Below are positions 55,561 to 64,000 of a stretch of DNA of 64,000 nucleotides, piece by piece (the stretch's first letter is position 1; each line of letters begins with the position of its first letter). The DNA is from Tupaia tana (taxonomy: Eukaryota > Chordata > Mammalia > Scandentia > Tupaiidae): assembly GCA_026018925.1 (NCBI GenBank), contig JAKSZU010000016.1, positions 34,770,877 through 34,834,876 of the forward strand, in the 5' to 3' direction. The translations under genes were made by a program, and so were the position numbers. The notes beneath the pieces were generated by a model. That model saw only the letters and a list, made by a program, of their open reading frames with translations, made no database searches and was not told the origin of the DNA.

Positions 55561-56660
55561 TTTTTTAAAATGGGAAACATGCTTTGCATATTTTCTTTAG
55601 GATGTCATGTTCATGGCCAAGTGAGTGTCTAGCCTGATAGAGAACTCCCTTGTAGACCGGGCTGGTGGCTTGTGTGGGGTTCAGAAGTGGGGTCAGGTCC
55701 TGACTGGACCCTGTGGCTGGATACCATGTTCCTGTGAGTCTGAGCGGTGCTATCTTACTGTTCCTCTGAACGGAAACAGGAGATGGGCTGGATCTATTGC
55801 AGAGAAGCGGGATTATGATACAGTTCACAGCCCTTAGCCTGGGCTTCCTGTACTGGCTGTGCTACTTGTGGGGGCCTGAGTCAAGAAGCCACAATACAGT
55901 ACAACTCAGAGAACACCCTGTGTAGTCTTGTCTTGAGCAGACTCAAGGGATGTGAATTAGAGGTGAGTCAAATGCCTTCAGAGGAGGAAATGACTTATCA
56001 GGCTGAACTTCCTCTAAAGTACATCCATCAATCACTTGCAGAAAACAGCAAAGGCAAGACAGAAGATAGTTTGCTAAGTCCTGGCTGCAAACTTCTCTTT
56101 TTGCTATGATTTTTTGGACCTGTCAGGAAGCTGGGGGTGGAGGGTCTTCCGTGTGCAGAGTCAGGCTCGTTCTGTGAGGTTCAGGGGTTTCCCACAATAC
56201 CAAAGGCTGTTCTCCAGATATTTCCCAGGGTCTCTGCGGCTGCAGGTAACCAACCTTGGCTCTTCTCCTTGTGGGACTCTACCCTGAAGGCTGAATCCTG
56301 CTGCTGAAGCACCAAGCAGGCTATATGATCATAAAGGGGCTCTTTAGATGTCTCACAACATGGTCCATTGTGGTTTGGAATCCAAATTCAGTCCTGTGCC
56401 CAGGGTCTCTTGTTATTGTAGTTATGGACCTCTTAGATCATGAACTTAGGCTAAGTCTAGGCTTTTCTGTCTGAAGTCATGCTCTTCCCAGCGTCATTCA
56501 TGTTCTGGTTTGATATTTTCTGCAAGTCACAGAAACTGATGCTCAATCTATGTAACATGCTCATGGTCATGGAAAACATTCATGGAAGAACCAGGAAGAA
56601 TCCCAGTTCTCCTATATGTGTTTCATAAAAGTCTCCACAAGGGTAGTTAATAATGAGTAC

Positions 56661-56898
56661 TTTTTTTTTCTTTAAATTGCCAGAGGTCTTGAGTGCTCAC
56701 CAGAGAGACAGAGAGAGAAAGAGTGAGGGAGTGCCCCTCTCTTCACGGGGCATGGTCAAGCCACAATCCTTTCTCCATTTCCATTCTATTGGGATTTTGG
56801 GCATGCTGGCATGTTTTCTAAGCCTCCAAGGCCAGGATTCAAACTGTGGTTGGCCATGTGAGATCAGGCTCCCTTAACCATTAGTTATGGGGCCAGTC
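56661..56898 (-). mobile_element. Old tRNA-derived SINE (divergent long type)
   Basis: TCTTTAAATTGCCAGAGGTC, AAGCCACAATCCTTTCTCCA, CCAAGGCCAGGATTCAAACT, and a head ending GTTATGGGGCCAGTCCC. Confidence 0.82.
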
Positions 56899-58203
56899 CC
56901 ACAACTAAATTTTTCGTGTTCTATAACAAATAATAACAATAATGTTATATTTGTTTCTGTAACTTTGGAAATGACCCTTTAACTTTGGGTTTCATCTCTC
57001 CATTGGCTAACCTACCCTACAGAGTTAGATTTGAATCCTAAATTTTCCAACACAATCATTTGCTGATATTGATTAGATGGCCATGTTTAGAGGGGGGTTG
57101 ATCGATAGTCTAGACTCTAGATTACTTTTTGTCCTCTGCTCTCACGGTGAACACAGGGTTCCACCTCTATACAATCTGTAAATTGCTCTGCAGCAACAAG
57201 GTTGTCATCGTTTCATTTCATACTCTCCCATCGGTAACACAAAGGGCTGTAATTGATGTAGTTCAGAGACTTGTATCCAAGCAATAAAAACGAATCCCTT
57301 ACGGTCTGCAACAACGCAAATGGATCCAGTGTCTGGCTTTAATGGGAGCAGGGAAATCACTAACAGATGATTGTAGCGCTCACAGAAAGAGAGTTTCTGG
57401 CCTCTGACTGAAACCATTTCTGATGGCAGCTCTTCCTCCCACATGTGCCACACAGACACGGGTTATTTATGGGACACCCAAAGCACAGCCATGCTCAAGG
57501 TAGAACAGCAGGGGCTGCATGTGTGATGGCTGAGGTCATGCAGTTATTCATTTCAGGCTGTAAAGACATTTGGTTTTAAAAACCCCAGCGACTCCACTGG
57601 GATTGGCTTTCAGAGAAGAAAAACAGTGCCTGAGTTCTTTTCCTGTCCAAGCACCATCAGATTGCACTTACGTCACCAGCCTCCACTTAACCCTTTGGGG
57701 CTGAGAAAGTTTCTAAATCCTGTAACTTTCTCTGGGAGACTTTTGTCTTTGCAGGAAGATCATGTGAACCTCAGTGAATTACTATGAACTCACTGAAAAA
57801 TGTATCTGATGCAGATCTACTCAAATTGGAAGGCTCAAAGACTACTAAGAATCATATGATGGCTCAGAATCAAACATGCTGGGGCTCTAAGAGTGATCTT
57901 TGGATAAGTCTGCTTTTGGGAACACTTCCACATCTGTAAGACAAAGGTAGTGGTGGCAGCTTGGTTATTCTGAAGGCCCTCTTCAGTTCTTGCACTAAAC
58001 ATGCCCATGAACATGTTTAATCCTGTGTTATATGATTGTTTCTAACTTATGTACTGCCTCTCCCAAGATCGACCTCTCCTGGAGGTCAGGGGCCAGGTCT
58101 GGGTGTATTGGATTATTTTTGTACACCTTCCTGCTCCTGTGGATTGACTACTCTTAAACCTAGGAGGTTAAATGAGAAGCAGAGAGGTTATAAGATGCAT
58201 TTT
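56899..58203. other. Intergenic unique sequence
   Basis: No repeats recognised. It includes an 84-codon minus-strand frame (57205-57459) of balanced composition that I do not recognise. I treat it as non-coding or at most a conserved element. Confidence 0.4.
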
Positions 58204-58466
58204 AGGGACCAGCAGTTGGTGTAATGGCTATGTTGCTGGACTATCATGTAGTTGGCCACAATTTGAGTCCTAGACCTGGTGGCTTAAACTCACACTAGGC
58301 ACATGTGCATGTGTGCCCAAGATCCTGAGAGGAGAATGGAGGAGAAGGGATTGTGGCGTGACCATCCCCCCGGGGGGTGATTTCTCACTTTCTGTCTCTC
58401 TGTCTCTCCCTGTCTTTCTGGTGAGCGCACGTGTCCTATAGCAAAAACCTCTCCAGAAAAAAAGAG
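58204..58466 (+). mobile_element. tRNA-derived SINE (type A)
   Basis: GGGACCAGCAGTTGGTGTAA, CAAGATCCTGAGAGGAGAAT, CCCCCCGGGGGGTGATTTC, CCTATAGCAAAAACCTCTCC. A 35-base antisense SINE head (58467-58501, ending CACCTGCTGGCCC) follows directly. Confidence 0.88.
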
Positions 58467-58540
58467 TCTAGTGCCTCAACCACTATGGCACCTGCTGGCC
58501 CACAAAAATATGTTTATGTGTAGAAAAAAGGAGGGGAAAG

Positions 58541-59240
58541 TAGCAGCACCAGATCCAAGATGGTGGTCAGCAGGGGGCTGATGAAGGAGCTTGAAGAAAT
58601 CTGCAAATGTGGAATAAAGACCTTCTGTAACATCCAGGTTGATGAAACTAATTTATTGACTTGGCAAGGGCTTATTGTTCCTGATAGCCTTCCATATGAC
58701 AAGGGGGCTTTAGAATCAAAATCATCTTTCCAGCAGATTGCCCATTCAAACCAACAAAGATCACATTTAAAACAAAGATCTATTACCCGTACATCAATGA
58801 AAAGGGGCAGGTTTGTCTGCCAGTAATTCGTGCTGAAAACTGGAAGCTAGCAACCAAAACTGACCAAGTAATCCAGTCCCTCATAATACTGGTAAAGGAC
58901 CCCCAGCCCGAGCACCCCCTCTGGGCTGACCTAGCTGAAGAATACTCTAAGGGCCATAAAAAATGCTGTAAGAATGCTGAAGAGTTTACAAAGAAATACG
59001 GGGAAAAGTGACCTGTGGACTAAAATCTGCCACAATTGATTCCAGCAAGTTTGAGCAGAGACCCCGAGCAGTGCATTCAGACACCCCGCAAAGTAGGACT
59101 CTGTGGAAAATTGACACGTGCCACCGCCTGGCGTTCGCTTGTGGCAATTACTCACTTTCTACAGTTTTCTTAATCAAAAGTGGTCTAGGTAACCTGTAAA
59201 GAAAGGATTAAAAATTTAAAATGTTTAAAAAAAAAAAAAT
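58541..59240 (+). pseudogene. UBE2L3P: Processed pseudogene of UBE2L3 (ubiquitin-conjugating enzyme E2 L3, UbcH7)
   Basis: Intronless copy of the whole coding region: ATG at 58560, normal-position stop TAA at 59021, about 20 bases of 5' UTR, about 200 bases of 3' UTR, and a poly(A) at about 59228-59240. The parent is a 154-residue E2 that passes ubiquitin to HECT and RBR ligases. Visible matches include [33 protein letters not shown] (the catalytic cysteine position), [23 protein letters not shown] and [12 protein letters not shown]. It is broken by a one-base deletion near 58710, about 50 codons in, and by an Arg-to-stop change at 59009-59011, four codons before the normal end. Several conserved residues are altered. 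Retroposition is inferred from the poly(A) and lack of introns. No function expected. Confidence 0.93.
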
Positions 59241-59445
59241 GAAGGAGGAAGTGCCCTCATGGTTGAGAATACATGTGATTTATGTTTTCTTCTTTCTCAT
59301 TTGCATTTTCTAAACTTATCATTAATTATTTTCCATTGAGAAAAAAAACTTAATTACCTTTAATTGGTAAATCAGAAATGATAGAGCTGTGGAGTTTCTG
59401 CCATCCTCAGGTAGGTTATCAATAGGACTCTGAAAATGCTCTCAG

Positions 59446-59711
59446 GGAACCAGCAGTTAGCGTAATGGCTATGTTGCTGGACTCCCACGTAGTCGACCGC
59501 GGTTCGCGTCCCGGACCCGGTGGCTTGAAACTCACGCAGGGCGCGTGTGCGTGCGTGCCCAAGATCCCGAGAGGAGAATGGAGGAGAAGGGATTGCGGCA
59601 TGACCATCCCCCCTGGGGGGGGTGACTTCTCGCTTTCTATCTCTCCGTCTCTGTCTGTCTGGCGAGCGCACGCGCCCGATAGTGAAAAACCTCTCCCAAA
59701 AAAAAAAAAAA
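59446..59711 (+). mobile_element. Young tRNA-derived SINE (type A) with perfect target-site duplication
   Basis: Complete, CpG-rich copy. The pol III A box is TAGCGTAATGG (59458-59468) and the B box GGTTCGCGTCC (59501-59511). The end is AACCTCTCCC plus poly(A). AAAATGCTCTCAG occurs at 59433-59445 and 59712-59724. It is the best reference copy in the window. Confidence 0.95.
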
Positions 59712-59994
59712 AAAATGCTCTCAGATGATAGTGATGCTGGGAATAACGCCAGCTCTTTCTTCTCTTTTTGTTGTGATTTGGACAGTTCTATGAACCCTTC
59801 TCAGAAGCAAAATCTTTCTTGATGTCTGGCATTGATATTAGTACCTTACATAGAACTCCTATCTTCCCAAACATTCAGACTTTTCTCATTTTGGCCCTAA
59901 TGACTTCTCCCCTTCTATAGCTTTGAGCTTCTGTAGCACAAGGGAGGGCACTGAATTATACTCTTCTTGTGTTGTCTCTTAATATTCAGGTCAG

Positions 59995-60470
59995 TTCATC
60001 AACCAGGTCTCCCCAAATTTCCAAACAAGCCACTTGGGAGTGGTGATCATGTCATCTTTCTTTTAAGTGTGTCACATAAATGTGTGTGTATGTATAATTA
60101 TTTTATTTAACTTTTTATTTATTTATTTATTTTAATTTGACTAGAGAGGGAGAGAGAGAGAGAGGAAGTGAGAAAGCAAGCTGCCAGGTTCGGGACTTGA
60201 ACCATGACTGGCCATGTGGAAGTCCAGCGCCCTTAACCAGCATGCCATCTGCCAGCCCCCAGTCCTTCACATATATTAAACTTTGAAGTACAAGAATTCA
60301 GTTGTGTTTGAACTGCACAAATAGCATCACGTTTGAGTTCTGAGTCTCTATATGATAAGGACTTTGAAGCATCCTAGGTGTTTGCCAAATAAGACAAAGA
60401 AAGTTTTCTGAATATCAGAGAAAGTATTGTAACCCCCAGGATTAGGCAAATACGCAGGGGAAGGCCTAAA
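59995..60470 (+). repeat. Copy 1 of a diverged direct duplication
   Basis: 59995-60075 and 60263-60470 align collinearly with 61300-61380 and 61690-61890, e.g. ATCATGTCATC and TGTGTTTGAACTGCA in both. A short antisense SINE (60098-60259) interrupts this copy. Confidence 0.75.
60098..60259 (-). mobile_element. Short tRNA-derived SINE (type B)
   Basis: TTTATTTATTTATTTTAATT, GACTAGAGAGGGAGAGAGAG, AAGCAAGCTGCCAGGTTCGG, and a head ending ATGCCATCTGCCAGCCCC. Confidence 0.88.
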
Positions 60471-61299
60471 ACCATGAGAGAACCATGGTTGTCATGGGTC
60501 ACCTGTTTGCATTTGCCTCCTGGGTGGCCGTGGAGCGATTGCTGCAGGTGTGGCCTGGAGGAGGGGAGTTGCTCCCAGCATAGTGCATGATGGATAGCAC
60601 AGCCCCAACTATCCTGCCCCCTCTGGGTAGCCTGTGGCTTCCCTTAGTCTTTAGAGATCCAAGTATCCAACAAGAAAAGTGGGCAGGATCTTCCCGAGGA
60701 ACAACCAGAGAGAGCACGGCCCCAAGACCCTGTGATCAGCACAGCTTCAACTCAGTCAACGCGAGCTCCTACAGTGTTGGGTACCTGGGGTTTGGAGGTT
60801 GTGATTCCTTGCACCAAGCAGCTCCAATCTGAGTCTTTGTCACGTTCCAAGGATACGTTTGCCATGGGTGTTTGTGCAAAGGCCACACAGGCTGTGCCTA
60901 GGGGTCTGGAGCAGGCCTTCCCTTAGCGGCAGGCGCAGCTCAGGCTCATTCATCTCCCACAGCTGTCAGATGAGAACAACAGGTGAAAGCAGCCCGGCTC
61001 ATTGTTCCCAGGAAGCCTTTAGCTATGCCTGCCACCCCCATCCGCAGCCTGCAGACCTCCAGCTTAGAGTGTATCATGGTGGGAGGCAGCTCTCAGAGTC
61101 ATGGTTTCAGACCTTGAGAGCTCCCTGCATCTCTGCCTGGGAAGCTGCCATTGGGCATCTTAAAGGACTCTGAAATACAGGGGCAGGTGCAGCAGCCCTT
61201 GATAGCTGCAGGGTCAGAAGGGCACATTCCACCTCCAGGCCCCAGCCTCCCTGTCTGTCACTTAGCTGGGAAGCCTGAAGCCGTCATTTTTTTGGGTCC
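60471..61299. other. Intergenic unique sequence between the two duplicated copies
   Basis: Moderately GC-rich. No repeat or gene recognised. Confidence 0.4.
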
Positions 61300-61900
61300 A
61301 TTTGTCAGCTTGGCCTCCCCGAATCTCCAAGCAAACTGCTCGAGAGGGGTAATCATGTCATCCTCCTTTGAAGTGCATTCTCTCTCTCTCTCTCTTTTTT
61401 TTTTTTTTTGGAGAGGTTTTTGCTATAGGGTGCGTTCGCTCGCCAGACAGACAGAGATAGAGAGACAGAAAGCGAGAAATCACCCCCCAGGGGGGATGGC
61501 CACGCCGCAATCCCTTCTCCTTCGTTCTCCTCTCGGGATCTTGTGCACACATGGACCTGCGCCTGGCGTGAGTTTTAAGCCACCGGGTCCGGGACGCGAA
61601 CCACGGTCAACTACATGGGAGTCCAGCGACACAGCCATTACGCTAACTGCTGGTACCTTTGAAGTGCATTCTAATGGTCCAACTTGGTGAGTCACGTATA
61701 TGAAACTTTGAGAAATACAGGCAGAATTAAATTGTGTTTGAACTGCATGGATGGCACCATGCCTAAGTTCTAAGAAGCTTTAAGACAAGGATTTCAAAGC
61801 GACCTGGGTAAAGTTTACCAAACATGACAGAGAAAGAGACTTGTGAACAGCAGAGGTGAAGCCCCGCGAGCAGGCAAATATGCAATAGAAATGACAGAGC
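61300..61900 (+). repeat. Copy 2 of the diverged direct duplication
   Basis: Collinear with copy 1 at about 70-75% identity by eye, with a different antisense SINE (61382-61655) at a different point. The duplication is therefore older than both SINEs. Confidence 0.75.
61382..61655 (-). mobile_element. Young tRNA-derived SINE (type A) with perfect 17-bp target-site duplication
   Basis: Starts with (TC)n then poly(T), GAGAGGTTTTTGCTATAGGG, CACCCCCCAGGGGGGATGG, and the full head. CCTTTGAAGTGCATTCT at 61365-61381 recurs at 61656-61672. Confidence 0.95.
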
Positions 61901-62414
61901 GAGAGAAATTGGAGGCAGCCTTGAAGCCAGGGTGAGGAGTTCGCCAGGACCAGTGGGAAGGCCTCCTCTTCCTAGGTGTCCTGTTCCCCCTGGCTCCCCT
62001 GGAGTGGGAAGGCAGTCCTAACTCCACCTCCTCTACCCCAAGTGCCCCCACACACTCTGCCTTTTTGTTGCTTCCTTACTTTTTTTTTTCAGGAGGGACG
62101 AGGATGGCAGTATGAGGACATGCAGAGCTGTAAGTGGATTAAGCAGCACAGTGAGGTCAGAGCAAATTTTGGAGAATGGGGACAGTAGGGAGGGGCTATG
62201 GCCCCCAGAGCATGAGAAGAATGACAACACATTATAGTAAGCCAGGGAAAATCGCATTCTCAAATGAACCTTAAGTCAGATGTGTGATTCCTATGAAAAA
62301 GGCCTTGGTCTGGCTGAACAGAGAGCGGACCCTTCTGTAAATGTGGCTTTTCCCCAACTGTCAGAGTTCTCTGATGGCAGGAATAGGAGGGTCCCATGGA
62401 GCGAGGATGGCCAG

Positions 62415-62470
62415 GGCCTGGGGTTGCCCAGGGGCTGGGGTTGCCCAGGGGCTGGGGTTGCCCAGGGATG
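62415..62470 (+). repeat. 17-bp minisatellite
   Basis: Three near-identical units of GGGTTGCCCAGGGGCTG, flanked by a degenerate unit. Confidence 0.9.
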
Positions 62471-62676
62471 TTGAAGGTTCCTGCTTCCATCGTGAGGGGC
62501 TTTTCCCTTCACCCTTGGTCTTTTGGTGCAGATGGCAGTACCTTAGCCCTGACGTGTGTGGAGGAAGTGGGTGACGCGATGGGACGATTCACCTTCAAAC
62601 CATTTCTTCACCAGGGTTTGAAATCCCTGGCTTCAGCCTCACTCCTCATCAAACCTTTTAAAAAGATGCCATTCTT

Positions 62677-62998
62677 GGGGCCAGCAGATGGCGTAATGGT
62701 TATGTCACCAGACTCCCACATGGCCGACTGTGGTTAGAGTCCCTGACCCAGTGACTTCAAACTCATGCCAGGTGGATATGTGTGCGTGCCCAGGATCCCA
62801 GGAGGAGAACAGAGGAGAAAGGATTGCAGCATGCCCATCCCCCCTAGGGAGTGATTTCTCACTTTACCTCTCTCTCTCTCTCTCTTGCCAGTGAGCGGAT
62901 GTGCTCTAGGGCAAAAAACCTCTTAAGAAAAGGAAAGAAAAGAAAAGAAAAGAAAAGAAAAGAAAAGAAAAGAAAAGAAAAAAAGAAGAGAAAAGAAA
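62677..62998 (+). mobile_element. tRNA-derived SINE (type A) with an (AAAAG)n tail
   Basis: GGGGCCAGCAGATGGCGTAA, GGTTAGAGTCCC, CCAGGATCCCAGGAGGAGAA, CCCCCCTAGGGAGTGATTTC, then about 14 AAAAG units. AGATGCCATTC upstream and AAATGCCATTC downstream are a probable target-site duplication. Confidence 0.9.
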
Positions 62999-62999
62999 A

Positions 63000-63965
63000 T
63001 GCCATTCCATTAGGCTGCGTTGTCATCTGAGAGAGTTATTAGCAAGCTTTGCTTTATCAGAGTTTTGAGACTGGAATCCATGGTGTTGCCATTTACATTT
63101 CCCTCCCTAGTCCTTTCCTCTCTGCTTCAAGGACTATTTCCTGCCTCTGGTCTTTCCACCTGCCTACCCTATGCCACAACAGAATGGAGCTAAACCCCAT
63201 TTCACCCAGGGGCTTTCCCTTTCCCCATTAAAACTCTGAGAATAGCTTACTGTTCACAGGATTAGACTGAACTCCCCACTGAGCTTTAAATCTGTCTCCA
63301 ACTTCTCTTCCACCTCATGAACCTCCAAACACCCCGTTGGGGTCCATGCTGTCCTGGGGATATCTTCTGTGTTTCTCCCTTGAAGCTTCCTGCCCTGCTT
63401 GCTTCTCCCTTGAAGCTTCCTCCCAGGCCGAGGGATGCTCTGTGTTCAGTTCATACCTTAAATCCCCCATGATCTCGGCCACTATGAAGATCCTCTTCTT
63501 GGAGTGCTTGTACATGCTGTTACCACAGCAACACTTGTTTCTGTCTGTTGCACCGCAATGCCATTCATGTTTTCACTCGCATATCCTGTTCAACGAAAAG
63601 ATAATCTAGTTAAGGATCGGTCTCACACGTTTGCAGCTTGGGGGCAAGCGTGTGATAGTTTCTTAGTAGATGATAGTAGAGTCTGAAGAATTATCACTTG
63701 ACAGCTACTCAGAACAATGGGATACCAATACCTACCCTGGGAGTCACTGTGTGCCCTAATTTTACTTGGCTGGAGGCATATTGGAATGGCTCCTTATCTA
63801 GTAGAGGAGACAGACTGGGTAGATAGCAGGTCCTGGGAGTTTAGGGACTATGCAAGGATCAAAGGAGATGACATCGCATCTTGGGGTCTAGAAATGTGCC
63901 TGCTGGGGACATAGAGGAGTCACAAGGTACTGACATATCTGTAACTGCTGATTAGAATCTTGCGT
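63000..63965. other. Intergenic sequence
   Basis: No gene recognised. CTTCTCCCTTGAAGCTTCC occurs twice about 30 bases apart near 63373-63422. Confidence 0.4.
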
Positions 63966-63967
63966 GG

Positions 63968-64000
63968 GTGCCAGAAGGTGGTGTAGGGGTAAAGGTGTTA
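63968..64000 (+). mobile_element. tRNA-derived SINE head, cut by the window edge
   Basis: GGTGCCAGAAGGTGGTGTAG followed by GGGTAAAGGTGTTA matches the first ~33 bases of the SINE head. Confidence 0.7.

Larger units (their letters stand above)
54280..56600. other. Unclassified 2.3-kb block, possibly an old LINE or LTR-internal sequence
   Basis: A repeat-like feel without any family I can name. It carries a 35-T run (54598-54632), a GT-rich patch (55110-55160) and one SINE (55304-55560). Open frames of 138 and 175 codons exist, but both run through the T run or the SINE and so are not genes. Confidence 0.3.

Noticed and set aside
58560..58826. An intact UBE2L3-like gene
   Set aside because: The open frame holds for only about 50 conserved codons before a one-base deletion, and a stop replaces an arginine near the end. 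It is a pseudogene.
59446..59525. Possible tRNA gene because of A and B boxes
   Set aside because: The boxes belong to the SINE head. The cloverleaf is degenerate, and the same head is present tens of times with SINE bodies.
61151..61690. 179-codon plus-strand open frame
   Set aside because: It runs from unique sequence through a TC/poly(T) tract and a complete antisense SINE, so the second half is repeat translation.
1..64000. CRISPR array, prokaryotic operon or phage-like system
   Set aside because: The regularly recurring elements are dispersed SINEs and microsatellites. Introns, LINEs and an ankyrin/SOCS gene show nuclear mammalian DNA.

Overview
The window is nuclear DNA from a placental mammal. 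It is intron-rich and packed with LINE-1, MIR and LTR fossils, with one vertebrate gene split by canonical GT-AG introns. The dominant interspersed repeat is a CpG-rich tRNA-derived SINE in several age classes. It is not Alu, B1/B2, the carnivore CAN-type SINE, the bovid Bov-tA, the horse ERE or the bat VES. It best fits what I recall of the tRNA-derived CYN SINEs of colugos (Dermoptera, e.g. Galeopterus). That assignment is an inference and needs a library search.

Positions 1-14.5 kb hold the 3' part of ASB13 (ankyrin repeat and SOCS box protein 13) on the + strand. Coding exons 2-6 (1698-1885, 3534-3684, 5390-5524, 11786-11977, 12634-12761) join in frame. They encode six ankyrin repeats and a C-terminal SOCS box, ending at a TGA at 12759-12761. 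A ~1.7 kb 3' UTR follows, with an AATAAA at 14479. Exon 1, the start codon and the promoter lie upstream of the window. Intron 4 (6.3 kb) is filled with SINEs and two pyrimidine-rich microsatellites. The SINEs of introns 2-4 are almost all antisense to the gene. An 81-bp perfect inverted duplication flanks exon 3.

Positions 14.5-64 kb look like gene-poor intergenic sequence. They contain two copies of a LINE-1 ORF1 region in opposite orientation (15.6-16.8 kb and 24.3-25.3 kb). The second is part of an almost complete ORF1-only 'half-L1'-like element (23.4-26.3 kb). Also present are an inverted 3' L1 fragment (17.9-19.6 kb), three or four MaLR-type LTR relics, a hAT-type DNA transposon relic, several MIRs, and about 35 tRNA-SINEs, several with intact target-site duplications. 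A 78-bp mariner-type miniature element lies at 52.5 kb. A processed pseudogene of the ubiquitin-conjugating enzyme gene UBE2L3 is at 58.5-59.2 kb. A diverged direct duplication lies at about 60.0 and 61.3 kb.

The only working gene supported here is ASB13. From family knowledge, its product is a substrate-recognition subunit of a Cullin-5 E3 ubiquitin ligase: ankyrin repeats bind the target, and the SOCS box binds Elongin B/C and CUL5. The UBE2L3 pseudogene is also ubiquitin-related, but it is a random retrocopy and not a functional partner.
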